Positions 49,696-63,769 of a stretch of DNA of 64,000 nt are shown here, one piece after another. The notes beneath the pieces are model-generated. The model saw only the letters and a program-made list of their open reading frames with translations. It did not search any database and was not told the DNA's origin. The stretch lies in the NCBI GenBank assembly GCA_003952965.2, contig RXIC02000057.1, positions 1 through 64,000 of the forward strand, written 5' to 3'. The stretch is from Morella rubra. Lineage: Eukaryota > Streptophyta > Magnoliopsida > Fagales > Myricaceae. Numbering within the stretch: position 1 is the first letter of the stretch; each line of letters opens with the position of its first letter. The position numbers and the translations under genes were made by a program.

Positions 49696-52600
49696 TTACC
49701 TCGGTGACATTAGAGGTGCTTGATTTTCATAGAAAGAACTAACATCCCAATCCTCAGTTAGAGTCATTAGAGCAACCACCACAGACCTCATGCTTGGCCT
49801 TAGTTGAGGTTTCACTTGTGTGCAAGCTTTGGCAAGGTGGGCCATCTGCCACCAAATCAACCATAATAGCTTTTAACACAAAAAGGTTACCAAAATTATC
49901 CCTAATTAGCCTGAATGTGAAATCACCTTACAGACTGAGTGAAGTGGATAATTATCCTCAAGCCTGGGGTCAACGAGTCCAGGAAGATCTACGTCTGGAT
50001 CAGGCCGGCTAAGAATATCTTCAAACTGCATCACATCAATATTTACCACCTGAGTAAAATATCATGGGACAGCCTTTAAAGTAAATATTCCATAACCAGT
50101 AAGTAGAGGGAGGGCGGAAAAACAACCAAGGTAACAAGTCTCGTTGCTTCAGGACCATATTCGTTTGTCTTGAGAATAGCTCCTCTGGCAGATATTAGTT
50201 CATACAGTACAACCCCAAAAGCATATACATCTACCTTGGAGGTAACATCCCCATAGGCATATCTGCGAAAAAAACGCTTCAATCAGCTTAATTGGTTATT
50301 GGCAAATTCTTTTTTGTTAATATCTGATATGGATATGTAAGAAAGAGAACAAAAATTTGTAAAGTAAAAATTCCTAAGTATTTTAGACAGAGTACCAAAT
50401 AAAATTATATGAAAATTCTTACTCCGGAGGCATGTAACCAAATGTACCCACAAGACCTGTTGGCAAAGAAAACTTTCCATATTTAGTTAGTTTTGTTAGC
50501 CCAAAATCTGCAACCTGTAACAAAGCAAAAAGGTTAGAATAACAAAAGGGATGTCGGAGCTACTAGCTATAAGCAACATTTACAACCTTTGCACGGAAAT
50601 TCTTGTCTATCAATATATTTGCTGATTTGATGTCACGGTGGATGTAGACAGGAACAGTATGTTCGTGGATATATTCAAGTCCTCTAGATGAATCCAAAGC
50701 AATTTGAACTCTGGTTGACCATGACAATGGTTCCCTCCCTGAAACCAAAAGAACAATATACTACCATGAACATAAAGTGATAGAGATGAGATGTTCTACG
50801 ACTAGATTCCCTATCCTTGTCACCTGAGCCACGTAGATGTTCACTTAAGTTGCCGTTCTCAATGTACTCATAAACTAGGCATAAGGAGCCTTCCACACAA
50901 TAGCCTATTAAGCGAACCTGCATGAAGTTTTAACATACTTCAGGATAAATATGTATAGCCACAACAGGATAAAAACACAATGTAGGCGGCTTTTGGGAAA
51001 AAATAACCAACTTGACATTAACTAAGCAAGCTTTTCTAGAGGAGCAGTGTGTCATGTCACTTACATGCTGGCAAATAATTGAAGAAAGGGCTATAATCCT
51101 CTTAACACCAATGAAGTTCAAATATTACAGAAAGGAAGTAGATATGCCCTGCTATTCATTGAGTTATAATATAACAAATAATTCCAGTGCCTTAGCCAAT
51201 TGTATAACCAACAAGAAAAAAGAAAAAGAAAAAGAAAAAAAATGATGAATAAAATGACAGGGAAAGCATAATACCAGGTTCAAGTGATGAACATGTGTTA
51301 AAACCTTCAGTTCAGCAAGAAATTCTTCCGATGCTTGCATATCCATCTTCTTAATTGCAGCTTTCTGCATATGTAGGAGGAAGGAGCAACCACTCAATGT
51401 TGCAACAGAAGGTTGAGGAGGGTGGCAAATACTTAAAATTTCAACGTGGAAATACGATCATTTGCTGAAAAATAAACAGAGACAGTAGGCGAGCCCAAAA
51501 ACTGCGTTTTTTAATTCTCAAAGTCTGAAATGTGATACAACAGTTTGAACTTATTTAATTGATGGCAGTATGGATGTGTGGTCCAAAATGCCAAGAGACT
51601 TCAGTTGGCATCGGAGATGTGAGATGTCAGCGGACCTGTTACTCTTACCATTGTGCTTTCAAGCCAATGGACTTGTGTTACATTAATGGTTTGAACGTAC
51701 GTATATAGAAGTTGGCTTATGAAATAGAAGAGCAGGACAATAAACCTCTCCTCTCAGTTCTGCATAGTAAACTGATCCAAAGCCACCTTGCCCAATCTTA
51801 GTTGCAATGCTGAAGTCGTTAGTAGCCTCTGCAAGCTCTTCATATGAGAACTTAACTGATTTATCTACAGCACTACCTTCAAGCCCCAGTGAACCAACAC
51901 CAACAAGCGCGACTGATTCTGAAGCTTTCTCCAACGCACTTCCAGAACCTATACCAGGATACAGGGGCATATGAATTACTAAAACATTCATAATTCCAAC
52001 TTGACTCTGGTAGTCACCAAAATCTACATCATAGCAAGAAAGAACTCGGATTCTTAATAGGGTAAGAGGTGAGAACGCCATGATCTTGCAATTCAATGAT
52101 ACCAGCAATAGATCTTTTGCAAGTTACTATTCCTTTTTATTGAAACCTCATAAATAGTTTGACCTAGGAGGATGAACGACCCTTATTGTAGCTAAACTGT
52201 AGTCACAGGCAAAGAGTAGCCTCCCATTACAAATGCACTTAAGTAATAAAATGTACGGGACAGATGAATATCAAAGGATGGAAGGATAGACAGACAAAAT
52301 GCTTGTTCCAAAAGAACATGTTGTAACTTAGGTCATTTGTATCATTACCAGAAGGGTTACCCTCTTTCTGTTGAACACACTGATCTTCTGGTGCTGCGGG
52401 AAGAAATGAGGCCTTCACAGCCTTCTTCCTTCTATAAACACCAGCATATAGACAAAATGCCAGAAATGAAGCTGCAACCACTCCTGCAACAGATATGCCA
52501 GCAGTAGCTCCACCCGAAATACCTGCTTGAAATGCTATTGTAGTGTAAGCTTCAAAAAACATCAAAACCGATCTTGGCATAGCACGTTTGACCTCATAGA

Positions 52601-54921
52601 CCAAAAGGGAGGAAATCCAAGCTACATCGAATCAATTTCGCGAGAAAGAAGAAACAACAACCTTCCCTGAAAAAAAGGAGAAAACAGGACAATGTGGTGC
52701 ATTTGTAAGTCAAAAGCTGAAGAAGTGTTAAACGCATACGTCATGCTATAGTTTTCATCGCAATTTGAGAGCATCTGAAGATGGTACACTTACTTTAGCG
52801 GTGGATATTTCCCGTTTTCATCTGCAAAATACCAAAAGCAAAACTTCAGAATGAATGCAACGAATGATTCTCCCTGGCCAACGACTAACCGAAGACAGTC
52901 CTCTTTTTTTTTTTTTTCTTTTTTTTTTGCTTTTTCTGAATACAACGGTTTTTTACTTCTATAATTTCAGTGTTCCTTGCAGTGATTTGTCATATTATCT
53001 TAGCAAACAATTATGAATTTGATATACATTAGATAAGAAAAACTCTGAAACAACAGCAGTCTCGGGATTATTTGTTTTTTCATTTGTTTCTTGCTTTTTC
53101 ATTTCAGCTGGACGTAGAAAAGCATTAGAAACACCTATTAACTAGGTTTTGGACTTAGTACGTATGATATAAAACATTTAACTTTGATTTATATAGGAGT
53201 CAAGCTCTCCGCCAATTTCGTCAACCTTTTGGTTGAACATTTTAGTACAATATGAAGATGCTCCTTAATAACTTCTAGTCCTTCCTGAGGTAGCCCTCCT
53301 CAGAGGTCCAGATGCTCACCACCTTAAACGACATGGAAAGGGCCCCAGGACATTGTCTAAGATTGGAAGACTAGATATTCAACCATGATAACAAAAAAAT
53401 TTCCCGCATGGTTGTAATGTCAAACAAAACACAAATAATAGATGGAAAATGAATGCCGACCAGATCGCACAAACTAGTTGGGCGTACCTAACGACTCTTT
53501 AAAGCAGACAATGGAAAATTATGAGGGCTAAATAAAATACAATTTATGTAAGGATTACTTGCAGCAATAGGTCACTAGCAGATTGGATCGTGATGGATTT
53601 TCATAATTCTTTATAGACCAAAAAATGCCACAGCACCGTTAAAAGTGATACGGCACCCACCACCACCACCACCACCTTGGAAGTCTTCTTGAAAAAAAGA
53701 AAGTGGCAACTGGCAAATATTCTTGCGTTTGGTAACTGTGTTTATCTGTTTTTTTTTTTTCTGGGAAACTTACAATTTATCACCCCTTTTATAATTTGCA
53801 CTCGGAAGTACTTGTTACACAGTAAACCCTAATTAACTGCCAGATCTCATCGTCAAAATAGGTGTCGGGGACTCAAATTGAATTGAAAACATATTTGATA
53901 AATTCAGATGTAATATGTTAAATTCATTTATTTAGAGGGTAAATCCTAAATGTGTATAGTATATCTTCTCCTCGTTTTTTTCTTTTCGTATTCTGAATGA
54001 TTAACTAAGAAAAGGAAGGTAAAGGATCCTGTGTTCGAAAATATTAAGAATAAATATACTATGCACTCTTATATATTATTTTTGTTATATTGTACTTAAC
54101 AACTATCTATTTAAGACACTTTAAATCCTTTATTAAAATTTTTCGAAAATTTTTTTTATCTCTAAAATTACAATTTTATTTTCATAAAATAGTTAGTACC
54201 AAGAGAATTATGAAGATAAAATTATCATTTCACACATTAAAAAATTATTTTTCGTCTAAATTAACCAAAAATTTTAAAGAATAATGTAAAATATCATAAA
54301 TCAATAATTGTTGGGTGTATAATGTGATAAAAATAATAGATTAAAATATCAAGACCCATAATTAAAGGGTATAAAGTATATTTAACCAGTAAGTATGAGA
54401 CCATGGACCATAGATGCCACGAGACCAGCTTTTTTAGTCTTCCGTTCCTCCAGCGACGTTTACGAGGTTGAATGCCAAAAAAAGGAACGATGAGAGTAAA
54501 CATATTTGTCCAATTGTCTAACTTTATTGACACACATTTAAGTATCCATATTCTATAGAATGTGGAAAACGGGAAAAAAGAAAAATGATCAGGGATTATA
54601 AAAAAATATCACGATATAGAAGATGATAAATTAATCCTATGGTCTTTTCTACGACTATTTGTGACTCTCAATAGGTACTAACCTCTTACGGGCACAAAGA
54701 CCAGCCCAGAACCGGCACTAAAATTCGACCCAGGGTTGTACTTCTCCAGCAACTGGGCAGGCACACCGGCCTCCGCCGCCACAGAGGACAAATCTTCACC
54801 GGGGCGGAGAGGGTAGGTGGCGAACAGTCCGTAATCCTTCGACACGTGCCGATCGCCGCAGGAGCAATTAACGGTGACATTGATTGGAACATAGTCCGGT
54901 ATCCTTGTTGGTGCATAGGCG
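49696..54921 (-). CDS. LysM receptor-like kinase D (CERK1/NFR1 type), 5' end in assembly gap
   Basis: Exons seen: 54683 to 54921 (part of exon 1, LysM2-LysM3), 52794-52821, 52662-52666, 52361-52522, 51746-51948, 51275-51364, 50824-50917, 50587-50738, 50423-50514, 50127-50262, 49927-50025 and 49696-49845. All visible exons are open and splice in frame. It has the membrane helix, [24 protein letters not shown] and GTFGYMPPE. It is closest to copy C. The 5-base microexon reads GGAAG instead of GGCAG. Exon 10 lacks one codon so the activation segment reads EYA-YGDV (YAQ/YAR motif lost), and exon 12 lacks three codons after MTL. The signal peptide and LysM1 lie in the N run, so integrity is unknown. 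It may be a functional receptor with altered partner specificity, which is inference. Confidence 0.85.
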
Positions 54922-55020
54922 NNNNNNNNNNNNNNNNNNNNNNNNNNNNNNNNNNNNNNNNNNNNNNNNNNNNNNNNNNNNNNNNNNNNNNNNNNNNNNN
55001 NNNNNNNNNNNNNNNNNNNN
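54922..55020. other. Assembly gap (99 N)
   Basis: A run of N inside exon 1 of LysM kinase D. On the other side the sequence starts abruptly within an OSCA intron, so true size and contents are unknown and the join need not be real. Confidence 0.99.
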
Positions 55021-55134
55021 ACATAAGCAGCCTTTACTTTACGACCAGACCTTCATACGGCTTGCGAGCTGACCGCAATTGAAGCTATTTAAACAAGCAT
55101 ATATGAGTGCACAGCAAAAAATACAACTATGTAC

Positions 55135-58100
55135 CTGATGTCGAAACACAACATAAGCAAGGCCGAAGAAAATGATTATGAAAGGAAGTATAATTGGTGT
55201 TACTGTAGCATACACGAACCCCAGCAAAAAATATAACTGTATACGAGGTTCTCCTGTGTTGAAACCAAGACTTCCTGGATCCATAGCCTCCTCCCTGTCC
55301 TTTTCTGTCTTCACCAGGAAGAAATTCTTCAAGTGGTAAATTATAAGAGGTTTCAACATTAGAATTTCCCCAGCTATACCAGCCCATCCATCAACCATAA
55401 TATAAGTTATAAAGAAAGTAGCTTTAATTGGAATTGCCACTCCAATTGTTTTAGGGATCCTGTCAAAAGAAAACACATATACTTTAGTTTTGGTCAGAAC
55501 AAATTATAAAAAATAAAGGCATGAAGTGATTATTCTGGGAAACCATATTTGCTCTTCAAATAAAATTTATCAGATAGTATTTCCAGCCTCCATGGTCCAA
55601 CAAAATTTTACTTCTAAAATGTACAGTCATACATGTCGCATTTTCCTTTACAGAACATTAATGGTAGATCGGTTAGGCCGTGGGACGATCCAGTGATCAA
55701 TTTTATCAAAAGAAATATAGAATACCAACACACCCATGCAAATATATTTTATAGGCAAAAGTAGAGACCCTCAACAACAAAAGAACAGTGATATTCAAGA
55801 GTAACATACTCATTTGCTGATTGGTTCATAAATGAATCCAGCTGTTCGAATGCAGATCCTGCAATGATGCTCCCGAGAAATACATTTACAAAGTTGAAAA
55901 TATAATATCTCGACGCTGCTCTCCTTTCTAGAGATGATAGAGATGTAAATCCTTCAAATTTAGCCATGATCATCAATATGGTTGGTAGAAAGATAAGGAA
56001 TATCTTCAACACAATCCCAGGTAGAAAACCTTGGACGAATGATTTAAAAAATCCCCTGCATTATGGATCAGAAGATTGTTAGTAATTTGTAGCACTGCAT
56101 ACTAATTTTAACTCAAGAGGCCATAGGATGGGAGCAAGCTCACCCTTCAACAACTTTTTTCAAGAACGGTGCAGCTTTCTCAAGGCCGTCAATACTTGCA
56201 AGAGATTGTACAAATGCAATGGGGATCATGAAAAAGAAGGTCAAGAAGAAGAATGCAACACCCATAATTAGCCTTCTAACAGTGAGTGAAACATATGGAA
56301 TGGCCAGGTTTTCCCAATATACATCACGTGGTTCTGGAGCCCATTCTGTTAACCATATAGTTGGGTTTCTGCATTGTTGAGTTTGGGCACAGACGGCAGC
56401 GCCCCAACGAGTTTTAAAAGAAACAAATCCTGCAGGCACGATAGACTTTGAATTGTTTCCAATTCTTTCCCTCTCTGCTGATATCTGAAGGATAAGTGAT
56501 CCATTTCCATTATATTAGACCTGGAAGTGAGTTTATATTGAAGACAAAGTAAAAGCAGTAAACGGAATGGAGCAACTTTTAACTTAACCTAAGTGGATCT
56601 AAGAATGAAATAGGAGTTAGTCTTCCTGGGATGGTTTAAATGTCTCGTAGGCATTTCTCTGGAGCCAATAAAAACCAAATGCATAATTGTTGAAAACTTC
56701 AACAGCATATTTTCAGTCATTAATCTTTCTCCAGAAGAAACATCCACACCTTTTATTTCCAGAGACCGTGGGTGATCAAGACCAATCCTTCAAATATATA
56801 AGTCCTCCAGGAAAATGTCAGAAAAGAAAGTGATGTCAAGTGGGCCCTATTAGGCGACCAGTGGGTCCCCTTTTTGGAGTAACGTGATACCAGTGTCCCT
56901 TTTGTAGGTTATGGTTGACCTCACTGACTTCCAGTCCCCTTTCAAAAAGGCTAAATTTGTACTTAAGGATCTTTTGGTAATACTGAGATTCTATCAAATC
57001 AGGCAAACAAGCCGATCAAATACAGCGTTGAACAGGTTGGCTAAGGCTTTTCACAGCAAAAAGTTGTTGAGGGGATCAATGGAGTGCTTGCGCTCAGGCA
57101 GTAACATTCAGGATAGGGGCTAAACTTTGAAGCGAAATGCCTACTTTCTAGAATGTGAGATGTATCCTGGTGACAGCATTCTACCTCACACTTTAAAGAT
57201 GACAAAGTAAAGCATATGCTTCTACTGTAACATTTTCCTCTTTTCTCTTTTTATTGGTGTGGGTGTGTGTTGGGTGGGGGGGAATGCTCACAGGGAACTA
57301 AACTTAAGAATATCCACATTCTCACATAAATTAATCAAAGAGACATTCAAAGCAGTAGTACTTACTTCTTCTGAAAGTTTCTTAACTTCAGACTCATGAT
57401 GGTCAATTGCGTCCACTTTATCTCCCCAAAGCCCAAGAAAACCAGTCTGGAAGCAATAATGTTTGCACAAGTTGGGCTTAAAAAGATACTAAATCTCAAA
57501 ACTGATAAGATGCTACCAAAGACTGCTCAGATTGGATTGAAGTACCTTCATGAAAGGCCTCTTAGAGGAATTTCTAGAATATTTATTTTTGTAGAAAACA
57601 AGCCAATTCTGCAGACTTTTCTTCTTCTTGACCAATTTGGCAATTTTGTTTGCATTGTAGACAACCTGCAGATAGCAGAAAATACAATGTAATCGGTAAA
57701 GACATAGTCACAATATGATAACCAAAATGTATACTAACAAATGGTGATGACTGCATAATTTATTTTTTCCCAAGAAACAATAGATCCAAAAATAGTGAAT
57801 CCACTATCTTGTCTGCATTAAGGCCTCATAGCCTGCCACCCAAACAAGAGGAAATTTCTGAGTGGCAGAAGTTCATGGTTTTTTGATGCAAATCAGGGTC
57901 CATACATCAGTTTTCAACCAAAAAATTTTTCATATATCACTTCTGTTTAGTAAGAACCAACCTGATGTGTAAGATAGTGATCTGGATGGTTGACTAGAAA
58001 AAAGTGCTCCACAAGCTCACTGACAGATTCATCAGGATCAGGTGGAACGTTTCTCACAAGGACCTGATAACAATAAAAGTTCATCAGACAAAGTTGTATC

Positions 58101-59751
58101 TGGACAGGGATCCAAAACAATGTCGTATCCTTGTCCAATAACATTCAAAATTATAGTTACAGTTAATCTCAAATATTTATATAAGAAGTTAGCCATAAAG
58201 AACATCGCAAGCATTCATTTGTAATTCCCCAAGGAAACGAGTTATTTCAGCATTTCAGCATATGGTGATAGTGGCCAAAGAGCAAGCACCTAAGAGGTAA
58301 ATCAATTTAAACAGAGTACAACAACTGCTAACATTATTGCCGATGCTGCCAAAAATATTTAAAGAATGGATTCATCTTAAATACTATATGACCTCCGAAA
58401 ATTAGAATTCTAATGCTTCAATCTTTCAGCAAATCATAAAAGTAATTACTGCAACCAAAAGGCCATACCAGGTGACAAGAAAAGTAGTCACCACACTGTA
58501 AATATTTGAACATTCAACTAAAGGCCCAATAAGCACTACCATTTTTATCATCAAGATAAATTAAGAAAGACAAGTACTAGTGAGCCTATATAAATAAGTC
58601 AAGCAGCTGCTCTTATTGAAACAAAGATCAAATGCTGAAAAAATATTCACAATATTTTTAATAATTAAGAAATTAAAATATGGAAAAGTCTTTGAGTCAA
58701 AGATTTATCTCACTGTAAATTGATCTGGGCGGCGTCTTTCTGATGCAACAAATTGCAACCGCATTGAGGCAACTTTCTCATACTCTTTTAGCAGCACAAA
58801 GCATGCCCAAAAGGTAAAGGCATAAGCCACCACGATATGACCCCAAAACCTGCGATCCAGGACTTAGCATGATTATTATGCCCGCATTATGAAGACAAAC
58901 TAAAAAATGAACAAGTCATCATGAATGAAATTGCTTAAAGCCTGATCTTTGGTGAGCCAAATGATAGTAACGCCAAATACAACTAAAAGCATACTAAGTT
59001 GATACAGCCAGACATTGTAACCCTTTATCATTTAAGTTTATAAAGAAGCTCTGTTTTGTGCATAGGCAAAAGTATGGGGTGCTCTGGAGAACAACACAAC
59101 AATTACAAGGAGACAAAGTTCAGAATCGTCCAAAAAGGACAAGGCAAAGGAAGCAAGCAAGGAAATAGTGTTTCATACCTTTGTGATCCAAGTGGGACGT
59201 TGGAAATAGAGAGCTTATCGATGTTACTAGAAGTTACATTAGAAAGCTTGGTTCCCTCTAAAGTGCTATTTGTCCAGTTAACTGGCACCAGGACACCCCA
59301 CGCAAGGAAGGCTATAGGGACAAAGATCTTAAGTCTGCACAAATCACCAAGAGAAACAGCATAATATCATTTTATTAATTACTACATTCAGAATAGACAT
59401 CCTTATAAGTCCATTGTTGATATCTATTGCTCCATACCCTATCAGGTAAATACGCAAGTAAACAGCGGAATCCAGTCCTGCATGGTCAATCAGTTCAGGT
59501 TCTGGCATTCGTAGGGCATCTGGCATCCAATTCCAAAATCTTAGATATGACCTGTAGTCCAGATTGACAAACTTGCGCACAAACGCTCCTGGTGTTGTTG
59601 GGTCTGCTCTTAAGCCCTTAAGATACCATTTTGGGAAGTACACTCTATCATTGAAAGGTTGAAGCCTTAAAATGGCAAAGGCCACAAAGAAAATGAAAGC
59701 GCTGAGAATGTTGAAAGCTGCTGCAACTCCAATATCTCCAAGCGTAGCCAT
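55135..59751 (-). CDS. OSCA1: Second copy of OSCA1, exons 1-9 only (3' end lost at gap)
   Basis: Same exons as the gene at 8925-15971, shifted by 43780: 59438-59751, 59179-59334, 58714-58849, 57962-58063, 57546-57665, 57366-57446, 56144-56484, 55810-56055 and 55135-55459. Exons 10 and 11, encoding the last membrane helices and the cytosolic tail, are absent because the copy begins in intron 9 right after the N run. No base difference from the first copy was found, so it is probably an assembly duplicate rather than a second gene. The leader intron (59788-60814) and promoter are repeated too. Confidence 0.85.
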
Positions 59752-62700
59752 TTATATATGCCCCACCAGAATAGAACAAGTATTTCCCTGTAAAAGAAGT
59801 TTAGTAAATACAGGAGGGAGTAACATCAACCTAAAGAAAATTTTGCAAAATCAAGTTTTGAGCTTGAGCAGATTACACTACAACAAAGTATAGGTCGCTT
59901 CAGACAACAACTTAGCAATAGAATTTCAAATTTCAAGTGCCATGTCCAATTTCAAAACACATACCACCCATTTAGGCCTTACTAAGTTGCCTCATTTTTT
60001 TTTTTTACGTTAAAATTCAGACAAATTTTAGTCAATATCTGAATGGGTGGCATCCTCGGAACCATAAAACAAATCCAACAGCACCTGTTTTGGCAACAGC
60101 TTCGATATTCTAGAAAGTTCCTGTCCAAAAAGACAAGCTTGCACTTTCCAGACCAAAGGCGTACCGAAATGGACTCAGACAACTAAACACACCCCTACGA
60201 AAGCTCAGTACTGAATGTAGCTTAGTTTCTATATCTGACAGTATCGGGGCAATAAACCAGAAATAAATTTAACTTAAGACATTCAACAGATGCTATAACT
60301 CCGTTAATATGAACAAAAAAGAAATTGAAGACAAAAGAATATTCCCGCTAGGCCGCTACCATCATGAGGATTTGATTTTCTTTTCGGGAAAAAATACTCC
60401 AGGAAATAGTTTCCCTAAAAACTAACGCAGCATTCAATCGAAGCCACAGATCATATACATCAAAGTCAAAACACAACCATAAATACACAATCAATTGTTA
60501 CCAAATCAAAAGCAGAACCAATTAGAACCCGTCAAGAATTTAAGAAGTTCATACTTGGTATTCAGACTAGACAAGACTCTTCCAAGCAGAGAGAGAGAAA
60601 GCCAGAGCCGGCGATGTGAAACTAAATCAGGGAATGTTTGGATAACTTGCAAACCCCATTCAAAGAAAGCACACTATATTCCTCCACTCCCTCCACGGAA
60701 AACCACGTCGTTACGTCATTAGGCGTTTCTCTGTCACTTCTTTCTTTAATGCTTAAAAAAATTAAAGCAAAAAATTCACACGGAGAGGGAAAAATAAAAG
60801 GGTAAAAAGCTTACAGCGAAGCCGGTCCAAACAGCGGGATTTGGTGCAATTTCGCGAACTGAAAACGATTAAACAGACAGATCCGTTCGTTTGGAAATAA
60901 AGAAACGGAAAATTCAGTGCTCTTCGTGCGAGGGCCTGAGCGGTTTGGGGTTTTGAGTTTTGACAATTCCGGTTAAGAGACCTGATCTACAGACCAACTG
61001 GACCTGATTTGTAAACAGCCGTGAATGCAAATAGAAGTTATCAAAATTAGCTGCCTAGAAAAAAAAAATATCAAAATTAAACTTCTTCCAATGTCGGCAA
61101 GTGCCACGTGGGCACCAACGGCTACTTTTTGTTTGGTTTACGCGTTCGTGAGGTTTTGTTTCACGCGCGAATGTGGGGCGTGAGTTTCCGGACCAATGAG
61201 GTTCTGATAGGGCGATGGGTTGGCGAGTCAAGGAAGAAGGGATTGAGGTCTACGTGTGTGGTGGAGGAGTCAGGTAGATGGGACTCTGGGGGACCGTGTC
61301 GAGATTGCGTTCGTTGCGTAGGCGGTGGTGGTGGTTGAAGTGAAGACAGCCTAGACAGTAGTCAGTAGACAGTTTGGCACGGGACTTAATGATGGTGATA
61401 GTTGCGGCTGTGACTCCGGGGACACAACGGGCGTATAAGAAGCTGACACGAAGGACACGCATAAAAGCTGAGAGGAAATTGAGGAGATCAGTTGATCTCG
61501 GGTTGGTGAGCAGATCTAGCCCCTTTCATGGATCAGACTCAACGGTACTTGCCGGCTTGCCGACTAACAAGTATTGTACCGTATGTGTTTAATTAATTAA
61601 GACCGTATACGAGTATTGTACAATGAGAATATTTTAATTTGTTGGTGATAAAATGAAAGAGAAATTATTTAAATAAATAATAATAATAATTAGATAGAAA
61701 AAAGAGATTATTTATAATTATTTTATTAGATTAAGCTGATTTTTTTTTTTTTTTATGATAGCGAACGCAAATCCCCATAAAATATTGGTTCTCCAAAAGA
61801 GAAAGAAAGAGTGGATATTGGATGCAACACATGATTGTTCGCAGTCTAACTGCGGGCTGTCCATCCGCAGTTTCTTGATGAAGCAAAAGGAGCTCTTCAA
61901 CTAACTTTTATCAGCCGTTTCTTTTCAATAATTCATGCCAATTGGACGTGGCGATGCAGCCAAGTTGCCTGTCGTCATTGATTTGATATTAGCATTTTGT
62001 GGGACCAAAGATGTAACCCACAAAGAATTGAAATAATAACCCAATTGGGACAGGGGACTTTTCAATTGCACTAGGTGACACAAAATCAGATGTTGGAATG
62101 GACATCCCACTAAACAAAAAAAAAAAAGTAAAATGTAGCGGCGTCACCCACTATACATGGCAAAAAGCAAACGAAAGCTGTGCCAATTTTTGATTCGGAT
62201 AACTTCATAGATTTTTTTATAAAAAGCAATCAATAATGTAAATTTATTTGTTTTATATGGTTTTGGTCAGTTCTTTGTGCCTAGAAGAATGGTAATGTTT
62301 GTAATTTTCCTCTTTGAGGAAGTGGGATACATCAACGGATGGGCTAGGGAAGCCATCCAGTCACCCTCGGATGTCCTTTCAGTAAATTTGGAGAAGCCCT
62401 ACAACTACAATAATGCGAGATATCTGCAGAGCGTGCTAGTTTTTGTTAGAAATGGAGAAGCCAGACATGCCATACACTATATATATATATTATAGTATGG
62501 ATAAGATTACGCATCCAAGGTTCTCCTTCAACGTAGTAATGTATAAAAAAAAAAAAGAAAAAAAAAGGTAGTACTGTATCTGAGATCACTGACAGGAATC
62601 TTTGTCATATATAAACGCCTCTCATTCTATAGCATCTCACAGATTTTGCACGTGTCTACTTGCTGGTTTCCCCCACTCCCAAAATGTAAAAAGGTGAATG

Positions 62701-63422
62701 TATGGATGCCAACATTTCAAGGACATGTTAAGCAAACTGAAAATTAAAAAAAAAAAAAAAATCAAAAAAATTTGAGTGTGGTGTGAAAATTTTAGGAAAA
62801 TTCGAGTTTGTCAAAAATAGTGAAAATTGTATAGTATGTCCGTGTAAATATTGTTTGAATTTTATAGGAGCCGTATAAAAAGGTGAGATCTGTGAAGAGA
62901 GAAATAATGTTATGGAATTTTTTATGTTTATTTTGATGGAAAGAGTAATTTGATGGGAAATAGATTGTGAATTAGAGATAATTATGCTATTTTTATTTTT
63001 TTAAAATATTTCGAAATTAAAAAAAAGAGGGTAATATTGTCAAAATACAAGCAAACGTTAGGGATAAAAATGTCAACTTCAAAATATTTGTGAAAATTTT
63101 GTAGCCAAAATTTTATCCTACTTTTATTTTTGCTTAATGAAAATTTTGAAAAAAAAAATAGTTTACAAACATAACCCTAACATGGTTGCAGTCGTTTTAT
63201 TTTGATGAATCTTTATTTTTAGCCCTCTTAACATTCAATCAAAAGTTTGAATTACGAATATCTTCCTAGTTCAAATAGAAGAAATCTACACACCTCAGTG
63301 GAAGATATTCTCAGATATTCTACTTAGTGGAAGATACATAAAAAATCAAAAAGCTAGAACTCTCTCTTCGAGAAGCCACTTGTCAAGGCATCACATCTGC
63401 GGGATGAGGCTTCATGATGAGT
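59752..63422. other. Second copy of OSCA1 leader, promoter and following spacer
   Basis: Repeats 15972-19642, including the leader intron and the G-box at 61105-61110. Nothing new is seen. Confidence 0.8.
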
Positions 63423-63769
63423 TTACCTCGGTGACATTAGAAGTGCTTGATTTTCATAGGAAGAACTAATATCCCAATCCTCAATTGAAGATGAAAGAGT
63501 CATTAGAGCAACCACCACAGACCTCATGCTTGGCCTTAGTTGAGGATTCACTTGTGTGCAAGCTTTGGCAATGTGAGCCATCTGCCACCAAATCAACCAC
63601 AATCGCTTTTAACACAAAAAGGTTACCAATATTATCCCTAATTTGCTTGTCTACTGGAATGTGAAATCACCTTAATGACTGAATCAAGTGGGTAATTAGC
63701 CTCCAGCCTGGGGTCCACAAGTTTTGGAAGACCTTCTTTTGGATCAGGCCGGCTAAGAACATCTTCAAA
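63423..63769 (-). CDS. Second copy of LysM kinase A, last two exons (runs off window)
   Basis: Exon 12 (63423-63581) and exon 11 (63671-63769) match those of copy A (19643-19801 and 19891-19989). They encode the end of the kinase C-lobe ([20 protein letters not shown]) and the tail LLMSPR. The rest lies beyond the window. 63770-64000 is intron 10 with the start of the same TRIM-like element. Confidence 0.85.

Noticed and set aside
55135..59751. A second functional OSCA1 gene
   Set aside because: No difference from the first copy was found, it lacks the last two exons and it begins at an assembly gap, so it is better explained as a redundant contig end.
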